From positions 1 through 49,184 of the forward strand of contig JBCDGZ010000047.1 of the NCBI GenBank assembly GCA_038750655.1: a DNA stretch of 49,184 bases, written 5' to 3'. Of this stretch, positions 37,901-44,899 are shown piece by piece; position 1 is the first letter of the stretch; each line of letters begins with the position of its first letter. The translations under genes were made by a program, and so were the position numbers. This stretch comes from JBCDGZ01 sp038750655 (GTDB lineage Bacteria; Bacteroidota; Bacteroidia; Chitinophagales; Saprospiraceae). The notes beneath the pieces were generated by a model. The model was not told the origin of the DNA and did not search any database. It was given only the letters and a program-made list of their open reading frames with translations.

Positions 37901-38218
37901 ATTCAGGTGCCTTACAACGAAACTTACTGGAGATCCAACTGGGGATTTGCTCAGGAAGAGTGGGTAGAAGATGGCAGTTTCATCCGTCTGCGTGAAGTAA
38001 CCATTGGCTATCAGTTGCCTAAGACACTGACCGATCGGATGTCCATCGGTGACGTAAGCGTTCGTCTGAGTGGTCGTAACCTGATCTTGCACGCGCCTAA
38101 CTTCTCTGGTTCTGATCCAGAAACCAGCCTTTACGGTAGTGCCAATGGCCAGGGCTTTTACAACTTTATTACACCAGCGACTCGTTCCTGGAATATTGCT
38201 GTAAACGTAGGATTCTAA
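35000..38218 (+). CDS. susC: SusC/RagA-family TonB-linked outer-membrane transporter
   Basis: 1072 residues with a signal peptide (MKKLLLVFALVVLGVSVSFAQ). Residues about 23-100 are a carboxypeptidase-regulatory-like domain (ISGTITDDTGEALIGASVLE, TDLDGKYSI, VISYTGYASYE). The plug follows (VVIRGVSSF-like IRGVSSFLSNNQPLFVIDGV, then LKGASATALYGSRAANGVIL), and the remainder is a beta-barrel with aromatic-rich strands ending in NVGF. SusC proteins import oligosaccharides or peptides across the outer membrane using TonB energy, with SusD as lid. susD follows after 37 bases. Length is normal and the order kinase-regulator-SusC-SusD is a typical nutrient-utilisation locus; no degradative enzyme is in the immediate cluster, so the substrate is unknown. 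Confidence 0.95.
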   Translation: MKKLLLVFALVVLGVSVSFAQQRTISGTITDDTGEALIGASVLEKGTTNGTVTDLDGKYSITVSSGDAVLVISYTGYASYEATIGASNIVDVALQTGVTLETAVVTALGIEKDKKALGYSVESAKGDALVTAQEANLVNSLAGKFSGVQVTNSGGQAGSSSRIVIRGVSSFLSNNQPLFVIDGVPVDNTQTFGGGQNNTNGTGQGDSPLFFGGTTNRIMDIDPSTIEEVSVLKGASATALYGSRAANGVILITTKSGSQGAKPRITYGFTYGQSDAILPEFQTKYAQGLNGAYRSGLPDGIRGSTSWGPRLDTLTLNAEGEYDPNGTLAPTFNNPDDFFRNGRNIEHQLSISGGGTNSSYFFSYGRKNEEGIVLNNELTRDNFLSKISYTLSEKLSMTASINYIRTDLSNATEGNGLQSFLWTVYGAPNSYNLRGESDTDYLNTDGTQRLYRTNRNNPYFLVDNNGLQSTVNRFLPNVSLTYQLTPWLTLTNRLGGDFFTDNRDYVEVNGTIGTFPTGRVYKDVIDNRQVNNDLILQTSYDVNDDFNLDFLVGSQINDRYSKRLFTQGADLSVPEFQNISNASVLTAVENITNRRLFGVYGQVGASYKGYAYLTLTARNDWSSTLPLDNNSFFYPSAAASFVLTEAIPSLQNHPVWSFIKVRVGWAQVGNDAPPYSTQEALYTQSSVGDGQRGNIVFPFNGQNGFTVSNVIGNPNLKPELTTEQEVGLEVQLFNGRLKLESSYYNRVTDDQIFNAPVAASAGAISRLVNAGSLRNEGVEVLLEGTPLRLGNFEWNLGFNWTRNVNTVEELTMGVENIRLGGFTSPGIYIVRDQGYGVIWGTRYERNDAGQVIIDSDPSSGTYGLPAGLENDLGVIGNTQPDWLAGGRTSFSYGNDNMGRIAVSAVVDVRKGGDILNLDNFYMNFYGVTKATEVREGRYIDANDPTQGIEGPGFIYPNSILDNGGENTIQVPYNETYWRSNWGFAQEEWVEDGSFIRLREVTIGYQLPKTLTDRMSIGDVSVRLSGRNLILHAPNFSGSDPETSLYGSANGQGFYNFITPATRSWNIAVNVGF

Positions 38219-38255
38219 GCCACTTGCTTTCCATTAATCATCAAACAAAATTATT

Positions 38256-39713
38256 ATGAATTTTTCATTAAAATATATATCCAGGTTGGTTGTTGCGACA
38301 GCGGTGCTGTTCAGCTTTGCTGCCTGTGATGACTATCTAGACATCAATGAATCGCCGAATGCGCCGACCGGTATCAACGACCAAGATTTGATTCTGTCGG
38401 ACATTACGGCTACGACTGCTTACAACCTCGTAGGCGGAGGGAATTTCACCCGTTACTCTGCACAGTGGATTCAGCACATTGCCAACAACGCTGCACCACC
38501 GTCCAACGATACTTACCGTTTCACTACGGCTAGTTTCAACAATGAATGGGCTTTTACTTCTTACGCAGGAGTGTTGATCAATTGCAAGATTGTTATTGAT
38601 GAGGGAACGCCACTGGGCAACTGGAACCACGTTGCGATTGCTAAGATCATGATGGCGCATAATTACGCGATCCTGGCTGACTTTTTCAGCGATATTCCTT
38701 TCTCTCAGGCGATCCTGCGGACGACCAACCTGAATCCTAGTTACGATGGACAGGAGCAGGTTTTCGAAGGAGTGCAAAACCTACTCGATGATGCGATTGT
38801 CGACATCGATAAAAATTCCGAAATTGCGGTAGGCTCTGGTGATTTTTTCTACGGTGGCGATATGGCGCAGTGGCGTAAGCTCGCTTATGCCCTCAAAGCC
38901 CGTTACCACTTGCGTTTAACCAACGCACCGGGTAAAACAGCGGCTGGGCAGGCCCAGTTGGCCAAAGATGCCCTGGCTAATGCGATGACCGGACGTATGG
39001 ACGAGGCTGCTTTTGATTATACTGGTGAACCAGGTGCAGAGGCACCTTGGCAGCAGTGGATCACAAAGTTTGCTACCACCATACAGATTTCTAACTACAT
39101 GGTTACTACCTTGCTGTCAAGCAATGATCCTCGATTGTCGATCATCGCTGATACGACTGCTTTGGCAGATACCATTCCAAACAACAATTATGTTGGTCAT
39201 GCCAACGGTACTTTGAATACAGCGGCTTTAGCCAATATCTCTAACATTGGGGCCTTCTTCCTGGATGCAGCAGCGGATGTACCGCTGATGACCTACGAAG
39301 AGCAGCTTTTCATCGAAGCAGAGGCTAACCTCTGGCTCAACGATGTCCCTGCTGCCGAAATGGCTTACGAGGCAGGCGTACGTTCTCATATGGATCGCCT
39401 CTCTGGCCAGGGTGAATTGGGTACGATCATCGATCGTCCTGCACAGGATGCTTATCTGTTGGCCAACCCAATGGATGATCAGGAAGACATCATCAGACAG
39501 AAGTACATCGCTGCCTTCGTCTATGGTTCTGTCGAAGCCTACAATGACTATCGTCGTACCGGCTTCCCTTCTGACATTCAAGTGGCGCAGAATGCGGATT
39601 TCAACCAAATCCCAACCCGTATTCCGTACACCGATACAGAGATCAACAACAATAGCCAAAATGTACCAGCGGACGTCACCGAGACCTCTTTGGTCTGGTG
39701 GGATCCGAACTAA
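38256..39713 (+). CDS. susD: SusD/RagB-family surface lipoprotein (SusD-like_2 type)
   Basis: 485 residues. A lipoprotein signal ends at FSFAAC (Cys24) and is followed by DDYLDINESPNAPT, the DIN-x-x-PN start typical of the SusD-like_2 branch. Internal features include WIQHIANNAAPP, AMMAHNYAILADFFSDIPFSQA-like helices (IMMAHNYAILADFF, DIPFSQA), RKLAYALKARYHLRL and the C-terminal YIAAFVYGSVEAYNDYRRTG. It binds substrate at the cell surface and caps the SusC barrel. It is cotranscribed with susC (37-base gap) and followed within 30 bases by an intrinsic terminator. Confidence 0.93.
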   Translation: MNFSLKYISRLVVATAVLFSFAACDDYLDINESPNAPTGINDQDLILSDITATTAYNLVGGGNFTRYSAQWIQHIANNAAPPSNDTYRFTTASFNNEWAFTSYAGVLINCKIVIDEGTPLGNWNHVAIAKIMMAHNYAILADFFSDIPFSQAILRTTNLNPSYDGQEQVFEGVQNLLDDAIVDIDKNSEIAVGSGDFFYGGDMAQWRKLAYALKARYHLRLTNAPGKTAAGQAQLAKDALANAMTGRMDEAAFDYTGEPGAEAPWQQWITKFATTIQISNYMVTTLLSSNDPRLSIIADTTALADTIPNNNYVGHANGTLNTAALANISNIGAFFLDAAADVPLMTYEEQLFIEAEANLWLNDVPAAEMAYEAGVRSHMDRLSGQGELGTIIDRPAQDAYLLANPMDDQEDIIRQKYIAAFVYGSVEAYNDYRRTGFPSDIQVAQNADFNQIPTRIPYTDTEINNNSQNVPADVTETSLVWWDPN

Positions 39714-39742
39714 AGAATGATTTTTGGATAGTATGGTTAGAT

Positions 39743-39773
39743 GGGGGCTGCCATTGGGCGGCCTCCTTTTTTT
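39743..39773 (+). terminator. Intrinsic terminator of the susCD unit
   Basis: GGGGGCTGCC (39743-39752), loop ATTG, GGCGGCCTCC (39757-39766), then seven T. All ten positions pair, two as G-T. The T-run abuts a TATTTTG box (39773-39779), so the next gene's promoter overlaps the terminator tail. Confidence 0.8.
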
Positions 39774-39808
39774 ATTTTGCCCTAAATTCCCGAACTTGGC
39801 AGAGCGAA

Positions 39809-42800
39809 ATGAACTGCCAGCTTTACATATGCATCCTACTCCTAGCTATTCTTGCTGCCCGGCCCGCCGAGGCGCAGCGACAAGACCTGCAATTCAAAGT
39901 CTACGGATTCGAAGAAGGGCTCACCCACCGCAATGTCTATAAAATCCACCAGGACCAGCTTGGTTTCATCTGGATTGCTACCTACAAAGGCCTCAATCGC
40001 TTTGATGGGAAAGAATTTACCCCCTTCCTTTCTGGGATGAATGGCCAGGAATTACTGGACGATTTTGTCGAAGACCTCCTCATTTCTTCCGATACCCTGA
40101 TCTGGATGAGTGGTAAGGGTTTTATCTCGGTACTGGACCCCTTAACCAACAATATCAAGGCGATCGAAACGGATAGCAGTAGTACCTTTTGGAAAAAAGA
40201 ACAACACCCCCTGGGCCTCTACCTCGACAGTCAAAATCGTATCTGGACAGCCACCTATGGCCTGCAAAATGGTATGGCAGCCTTGCAAAACATCAATTGG
40301 GATGGCCGCTTGCAGGATGTCATTCAACTCGAAGACAGCCCTACCAACCTGGCGATGGCCAGCCGCGACGACCACCTGTTCTTTAGCTATGCTATGAATA
40401 CAGTACGAGAACTGGATGTCAATGGCAGCTGGGTGCGCGACTATCGGCTGCAAGGGGGCGCGGAGGCCTGGGTAGCCCAGCTGCAGCGGACGGAGGATGG
40501 TACGCTGTGGGCCCTGTTGCTGGACGGTCGAGTCTATGCGCTGGCCCCCGGAGCAACGAAGTTTACACCGCACCCAATGAGTAAGCAAACGTTCAACTCC
40601 ACCACTATCTACAATGGCTTTTTTGTGGAAGATAATGGAGACATCTGGCTGGGGGGGCGAAATGAGCTGTGGTTGTACGAGCAGGAGAAAAAGCGCGCCT
40701 ACAACTACAATGCGGAGGTAAAAAAGCTGACTAAAAACAGCTGTAATTACCGACAAATCATGAAAGATGCCTCCGGCGTGATCTGGATCGCCTCGGATTA
40801 CGGCGCTATCCGCGTAGCACAGTCTGACCATCTTTTTACCACCTATCTTAACGAAGGTGATGAGAACTGCGGCGATGATATTTGCAGTATGCGTGGCATT
40901 ACAGAGGATGAGAAGGGCAATATTTACCTCAGCTATTACAATTCTATTCACGTCCTGGATATGGGCAGCAATACCCTGCGCCCCCTGTTTTTTCCGAATT
41001 TTTTCAACAATCCCCCCTTCGGACTACATTACGCGGAAGGGAGCCTTTGGACGGGTAGTGGCCGTTGTATCGATCTCAGTACCCTCAAAGTAGATACCCT
41101 CTTTAACCCAGCAGGCGGAGAGGGAGTCGTTACCCAGGATCGCCGAGGCCAGATTTGGTTTGCCGATCAGAATCGGCTGTATTACTGTTCTCCTCAGCAA
41201 AAAGTGCTTCGACCCTATCGAGACCCTAAAGGCGTACTGGACAGCATCGGTAACATCACCTTCATACACCCCGTTCGCAACAGCGATCGCTTCTGGCTGG
41301 CTACCCAGGCTGATGGCCTACTGCTACTTGACCCCACGGAGGGCTGTATGGCCCAATATACGAGTGACCCCACCAGTCAGCCTCGGATCAGCCACAACCG
41401 GATTTTGGGCCTCTACGAAGCGGCCGACGGGATCCTTTGGATTGCCTCCGAGAATGGGGTCAACAAGCTGAACCTGAAAAGTCAACAAAACCGGGTATAC
41501 ACCGATCGCCATGGCCTGCCCAACAGCTTTATCAATGGCTTGCTGCCGGAGGGAGATAGCTGTATGTGGTTTAGTACCGATAATGGCTTGTCGAGGATGC
41601 ACATCGCGCGGGAGCGTTTCGACAATTTCACGACCCGCGATGGGTTGACCAAGAACGAGTTCAATCGGATGTCGTTTTACAAGGCGCGAGACGGGCGCAT
41701 GTATTTTGGTGGGCTCAATGGCATCAACGCTTTCTATCCCTCCCGGCGGTTTTTGGATCGCCAGCGCAATCAGCGTGACAAGCTGGTATGGAGTGCCTTT
41801 TCCAAGCTGGATGGCCGCTACGATAGCATCATCTCTGATTTTGCGGGCCTGCACGACCGTAAGTCCATCCAGCTAGGCTACCGGGATAAGTTTTTTACCT
41901 TCAAATTTGCCCTAGCCAATTACAATAATCCCCAGCAAAACCAGTACAGCTACAAGCTAGAAGGCTACGAAACAGAATGGTCGCAGCCCTCTACCCAAAG
42001 TTTTGCTCGCTATAGTAACATTCCCGCAGGCACCTATACTTTTCGCGTACGGGCGGCGGCCGACAATGGCAATTGGAGTAAAGAGCAGCTGGCCATTCGG
42101 GTGGTCATCGAGGAGGCCTTTTACCGCAGTTGGTGGTTTGTGATGCTGTGTGTACTTTTCCTCAGCGCCGCTTTGTACACGGTGCAGCAGTACCGGATTC
42201 GTCGCATTCGGCAACGCCAGCAGGAGCTGGAACGACTGGTCAAAGAAAGGACGCAAGAGTTGGTATTGGAGAAGAAAAAGTCGGAGGATTTATTACACAA
42301 TATTCTCCCCCAAGAGACAGCCAAAGAGCTGATGCTTTTCGGAAAGGCCAAGGCCAAGCTCCATGATTCGGTCACTGTTTTCTTTTCGGACATCAAAGAT
42401 TTTTCCCGCATTGCGGAGAATATGGACCCAGAAGAGCTGGTCGCCGAGATCGATACCTGCTTTAAGGCTTTCGATGAGATCATTGATTTATATGGTTTGG
42501 AAAAGATCAAAACGATTGGCGATGCCTATATGTGTGCCGGAGGCATTCCGACCGATAATTCGGCCAATGCAACGCAGGTGGTACAGGCGGCTCTAGAAAT
42601 CCAGTCGTTCATGGAGGCTATAGCCCTAGAGCATCGGGATCGAGGGAAGCCCTACTTTGAGGTACGGATTGGAATACATACGGGGCCCGTGGTTTCTGGA
42701 ATTGTGGGGATCAAAAAGTTCGCCTACGACATCTGGGGCGACACGGTCAACATTGCTTCTCGGATGGAAACGAATAGTGAAGCGGGTAAGGTTAATATTT

Positions 42801-42916
42801 CTCAATCTACTTATGAACTGGTCAAGGAAGAGTTTGCGTGCAGCCACCGAGGAAAAATCACGGCGAAGAATATGGGCGAAATTGATATGTACTTTGTGGA
42901 GGGAATAAAGGAATGA
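39809..42916 (+). CDS. Propeller sensor fused to class III adenylate cyclase
   Basis: 1035 residues from ATG 39809, preferred over the GTG at 39698 (which overlaps susD and the terminator) because it starts a signal peptide (MNCQLYICILLLAILAARPAEAQ). Propeller repeats (FIWIATYKGLNRFDG, VIWIASDYGAI, ILWIASENGVNKL) fill the periplasmic part, then a Y_Y_Y domain (about 690-768), one membrane helix (about 774-797), a coiled-coil linker and a cyclase domain (about 845-1030). Cyclase residues: metal Asp861 and Asp905 (FSDIKDF, TIGDAYM), adenine-selecting Lys899 and Asp974 (EKIKTIG, YDIWGD), Asn981 and Arg985 (TVNIASR). The Lys/Asp pair predicts ATP, not GTP. It shares its sensor architecture with the kinase at 30246, so the locus can signal through phosphorylation and cAMP. 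Confidence 0.92.
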   Translation: MNCQLYICILLLAILAARPAEAQRQDLQFKVYGFEEGLTHRNVYKIHQDQLGFIWIATYKGLNRFDGKEFTPFLSGMNGQELLDDFVEDLLISSDTLIWMSGKGFISVLDPLTNNIKAIETDSSSTFWKKEQHPLGLYLDSQNRIWTATYGLQNGMAALQNINWDGRLQDVIQLEDSPTNLAMASRDDHLFFSYAMNTVRELDVNGSWVRDYRLQGGAEAWVAQLQRTEDGTLWALLLDGRVYALAPGATKFTPHPMSKQTFNSTTIYNGFFVEDNGDIWLGGRNELWLYEQEKKRAYNYNAEVKKLTKNSCNYRQIMKDASGVIWIASDYGAIRVAQSDHLFTTYLNEGDENCGDDICSMRGITEDEKGNIYLSYYNSIHVLDMGSNTLRPLFFPNFFNNPPFGLHYAEGSLWTGSGRCIDLSTLKVDTLFNPAGGEGVVTQDRRGQIWFADQNRLYYCSPQQKVLRPYRDPKGVLDSIGNITFIHPVRNSDRFWLATQADGLLLLDPTEGCMAQYTSDPTSQPRISHNRILGLYEAADGILWIASENGVNKLNLKSQQNRVYTDRHGLPNSFINGLLPEGDSCMWFSTDNGLSRMHIARERFDNFTTRDGLTKNEFNRMSFYKARDGRMYFGGLNGINAFYPSRRFLDRQRNQRDKLVWSAFSKLDGRYDSIISDFAGLHDRKSIQLGYRDKFFTFKFALANYNNPQQNQYSYKLEGYETEWSQPSTQSFARYSNIPAGTYTFRVRAAADNGNWSKEQLAIRVVIEEAFYRSWWFVMLCVLFLSAALYTVQQYRIRRIRQRQQELERLVKERTQELVLEKKKSEDLLHNILPQETAKELMLFGKAKAKLHDSVTVFFSDIKDFSRIAENMDPEELVAEIDTCFKAFDEIIDLYGLEKIKTIGDAYMCAGGIPTDNSANATQVVQAALEIQSFMEAIALEHRDRGKPYFEVRIGIHTGPVVSGIVGIKKFAYDIWGDTVNIASRMETNSEAGKVNISQSTYELVKEEFACSHRGKITAKNMGEIDMYFVEGIKE

Positions 42917-42927
42917 TCGTATCTTTG
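42893..42927 (+). promoter_or_regulatory. Bacteroidota promoter of the lipoprotein gene
   Basis: An exact TAnnTTTG box (TATCTTTG, 42920-42927) lies four bases before the ATG at 42932, with TTTG at 42893-42896 as -33 element (23-base spacing). Transcription would start at or next to the ATG, so the message would be nearly leaderless. Confidence 0.5.
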
Positions 42928-42931
42928 CCCC

Positions 42932-43804
42932 ATGACCAAATGCAATACTTCCGTCCTGCGACTACTCATCTGCGCTGTCGTCCTTTTACTATTTTCCTCT
43001 TGTGAAAAGGCGATCCTGGATAAGCCATTCTCCGAACTGCTCTACGAGCAAAATTTCAATCAACTGTATGGAGACAAGGAAATCGGTGTTGTGAATGCCT
43101 TCTTTATCAACTATGCTGTCGTTCGCTATCGCGACTACTATGGCTATGAAGTACAGGATAAAACTTACGGGGAAATTCTGGATATGGCCAATGATTTTAA
43201 GGCCAATGGTTTTCCGGTTAAGGATGTATTGGCGTACGGCATCCCCCCAGAGTCATTGGAGGTCAAGCCATTTAATGAAGGGGTAGGACAGGTGCGAAAG
43301 GGCAACAGTTCCCGTATTCGCAAGGTCTTCAAATTCTCTTGTAAGTACACTAACAAAGGGGATCAACCGCTGGTACTGAGCAATTCCAGCTTTGTCCTTA
43401 AAGGGCCTTTCCAGGACTTGTTGACGGTAGCAGGCTACGAACTGAATTGCCTGATTAAAGGAGGCGAAACCATCAGTGTCAACTTTTTAGTTGATGCCAA
43501 AATCATCCGTGATAATATTGTCTTCCGGGGAAATCCCAAATTCCGTCGGGTGCTGATGAATGATTTATTGAATTTTATTGAAATCGTTCCGGGTGGAAAT
43601 ACAGTCGTCATGGACACCCAATACTACGAAGAATGCCAACACGCCGGTGCCCGTATTGAGCCTTTCCGCGTCTTGGATTACACCATCGAAGATTACAAGG
43701 CGCTTTACGAAAAAGTGCGCAATGGGGAGTTGAAAGAAATTGATCGAGGCCCGGCTCATTTCGAGTTAGAAGAGTCCGACGAGCCGGTACAAATTTACCG
43801 TTAG
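42932..43804 (+). CDS. Lipoprotein of unknown function
   Basis: 290 residues. A lipoprotein signal ends in LLLFSSC (Cys24) and is followed by EKAILDKPFSEL. The middle (KVFKFSCKYTNKGDQPLVLSN, FVLKGPFQDL, GGETISVNFLVDA) has the alternating pattern of an immunoglobulin-like or DUF1573-type beta sandwich, with GNPKFRRVLMND after it; I cannot name a family with confidence. It starts 15 bases after the cyclase stop but has its own near-leaderless promoter. Probable location: periplasmic face of a membrane. It may assist the neighbouring cyclase sensor or SusCD; this is inference from position only. Confidence 0.75.
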   Translation: MTKCNTSVLRLLICAVVLLLFSSCEKAILDKPFSELLYEQNFNQLYGDKEIGVVNAFFINYAVVRYRDYYGYEVQDKTYGEILDMANDFKANGFPVKDVLAYGIPPESLEVKPFNEGVGQVRKGNSSRIRKVFKFSCKYTNKGDQPLVLSNSSFVLKGPFQDLLTVAGYELNCLIKGGETISVNFLVDAKIIRDNIVFRGNPKFRRVLMNDLLNFIEIVPGGNTVVMDTQYYEECQHAGARIEPFRVLDYTIEDYKALYEKVRNGELKEIDRGPAHFELEESDEPVQIYR

Positions 43805-44207
43805 TAAAAATATTTTCCTCCACGGAACTATCCATTTCCTGATCAGGTTAGAACTACTGGTCGGGCGCTCCGGCTATTCTCAAGTAATACATTTCATAAG
43901 ATTATACAAATGCTGCTCAAATAATTAATTCCCGACTTCAGCGGAATAGGGAAGGATGTAAGTGCTTGAAAAGCACGTCATTCGAGCTAATTCGCTGAAT
44001 AAAAAGAGGGAAGTTAATTTTTGGGCTTCACTAAATATGAGGTACTGTGCTAAACGTAGCATAAGTACCCCTAAAGATATGTGCATTGGCACAAAAGAGG
44101 GGCGAGTAGACAGCCTACTTCGGGCCTGATGAGCGTTTCTGTACAGCGCCATAGTATTGGCTCCACTGGGGTTCAATATGCTCCCGAATGACTGTTGCTC
44201 ATCCACC
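43805..44207. other. Structured intergenic DNA before the tRNA-like modules
   Basis: No credible protein gene; the frame 43925-44212 (minus) is not family-like. Stable hairpins are dense: GTGCTT/AAGCAC around 43960-43975; GGTACT-g-TGCTA / TAGCA-ta-AGTACC (44041-44069); TGTGC/GCACA (44081-44094) inside CCCCT/AGGGG; GCCA/TGGC (about 44148-44162). A GGGGTTCAATA at about 44168 resembles a decayed T arm. TAATTTTTGG (44015-44024) is a weak promoter candidate for an RNA covering the modules. Whether all this is one RNA is unknown. Confidence 0.4.
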
Positions 44208-44289
44208 ACCATGATCCGTGGGTTGCAGGTTCGACTCCTGCTCTTGATTAGGTTTCAAGATAGCTAAAGTGGTTATAGCAACGGAGGAT
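44208..44289 (+). ncRNA. tRNA-like module 1, permuted order (T arm, closed acceptor, D arm)
   Basis: Parts in order: TCCGT (44215-44219, anticodon-stem 3' strand), GGGTT (variable, 5 bases), T arm GCAGG-TTCGACT-CCTGC (44225-44241), acceptor 3' strand TCTTGAT (44242-44248), loop TAGGT, acceptor 5' strand TTCAAGA (44254-44260), TA, D arm GCTA-AAGTGGTTA-TAGC (44263-44279), A, ACGGA (44281-44285, anticodon-stem 5' strand). ACGGA pairs fully with TCCGT and the acceptor strands pair at 6 of 7. Every segment has its canonical tRNA length; only the order is rotated and the acceptor end is closed by a loop. No CCA. The order is like bacterial Y-RNA tRNA mimics and the tRNA-like RNA reported with Band-7 proteins. 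Confidence 0.65.
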
Positions 44290-44387
44290 TTGCGGGTTCG
44301 AATCCCGTCTCTTTTTGTTCGGAAAGAGTTGCGTAATTGGTAACGCGCTGGACTCATAATCCAGTTTATTTCAAGAGCTGATCCCTC
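44284..44387 (+). ncRNA. tRNA-like module 2, permuted, with intact CAT anticodon arm
   Basis: Parts in order: T arm GCGGG-TTCGAAT-CCCGT (44292-44308), acceptor 3' strand CTCTTTT (44309-44315), loop TGTTCG, acceptor 5' strand GAAAGAG (44322-44328), TT, D arm GCGT-AATTGGTA-ACGC (44331-44346), G, anticodon arm CTGGA-CTCATAA-TCCAG (44348-44364). The acceptor strands pair at 7 of 7 (one G-T), the anticodon arm at 5 of 5, with U33 and anticodon CAT. The rotation point is in the variable region. The flanks GAGGAT (44284-44289) and ATCCCTC (44381-44387) can pair with one bulge and would close the module. It directly follows module 1, so both may be one RNA. A linear tRNA is excluded because no T arm follows TCCAG. 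Confidence 0.65.
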
Positions 44388-44670
44388 TCTAAAAAGATCG
44401 CTTGACAGCCGAAAGCCGCTCCCTGCTACCCCGCTGGCTTCACCAGCTCGGTAGCCGTTCCAGCGAAGCCCGCAAACCGCAGGATACCGCACCCCAGACG
44501 GCGCTGCTTGCACTCCAACAAATGTCCACCCCAAGGACCGGCCCCGGCCGCCCTCGCGTAGAGATTTCTTGGCCCCGCAACCCGCCCCACGAAAGGATGC
44601 TCAATGCGCTTTCCGCCGAGTTGGGACAGGGGCTGCCTTTGGCAGCGGTTGGGCGGCCTAGGGCCGGCCT
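44388..44670. other. GC-rich intergenic DNA between tRNA-like modules and inverted-repeat element
   Basis: About 280 bases, clearly richer in G and C than the flanks. Long minus-strand frames cross it (44199-44534, 44426-45292), but they antisense the slipin gene or run through repeats and have Gly/Ala/Arg-rich, non-family-like sequence. It may belong with the adjacent inverted-repeat element as one inserted segment. No promoter recognised. Confidence 0.4.
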
Positions 44671-44801
44671 GGTGGACGATGGACGGTTGACGGCCCGAAC
44701 GTAGTGAGGTGTAGTAAGAGAAGAGGCCCCGAAGGGGCAGTGCGGAGCTTTCGCGCTCCACTACGTCTCTCCCGATCGCCGTCAACCGTCCATCGTCCAC
44801 C
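44671..44801. repeat. 131-bp element bounded by 23-bp perfect inverted repeats
   Basis: The arm at 44671-44693 (starting GGTGGACGATGGACGG) is the exact reverse complement of 44779-44801. The 85-base interior holds further nested pairings, ACGTAGTG/CACTACGT, GCCCC/GGGGC and GGAGC/GCTCC, so the whole can fold into one long hairpin. Arms made of GGACGRTGGACGG-like motifs and strong symmetry suggest a REP- or MITE-like mobile repeat. No target-site duplication is obvious. Confidence 0.7.
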
Positions 44802-44899
44802 GTCAACCCCAGCGCCAAAGGCGCAACCCAGCCGATACTCCCCGAGGAATCCAATGGCCATAAACAGCTATAAAATTTTAATTTAAAAAACCACAAACG

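Noticed and set aside
44254..44315. Linear tRNA gene (D arm at 44263, T arm at 44292)
   Set aside because: Only 12 bases separate the D and T arms, so there is no anticodon arm, and the outer strands TTCAAGA and CTCTTTT do not pair. The permuted reading pairs all stems.
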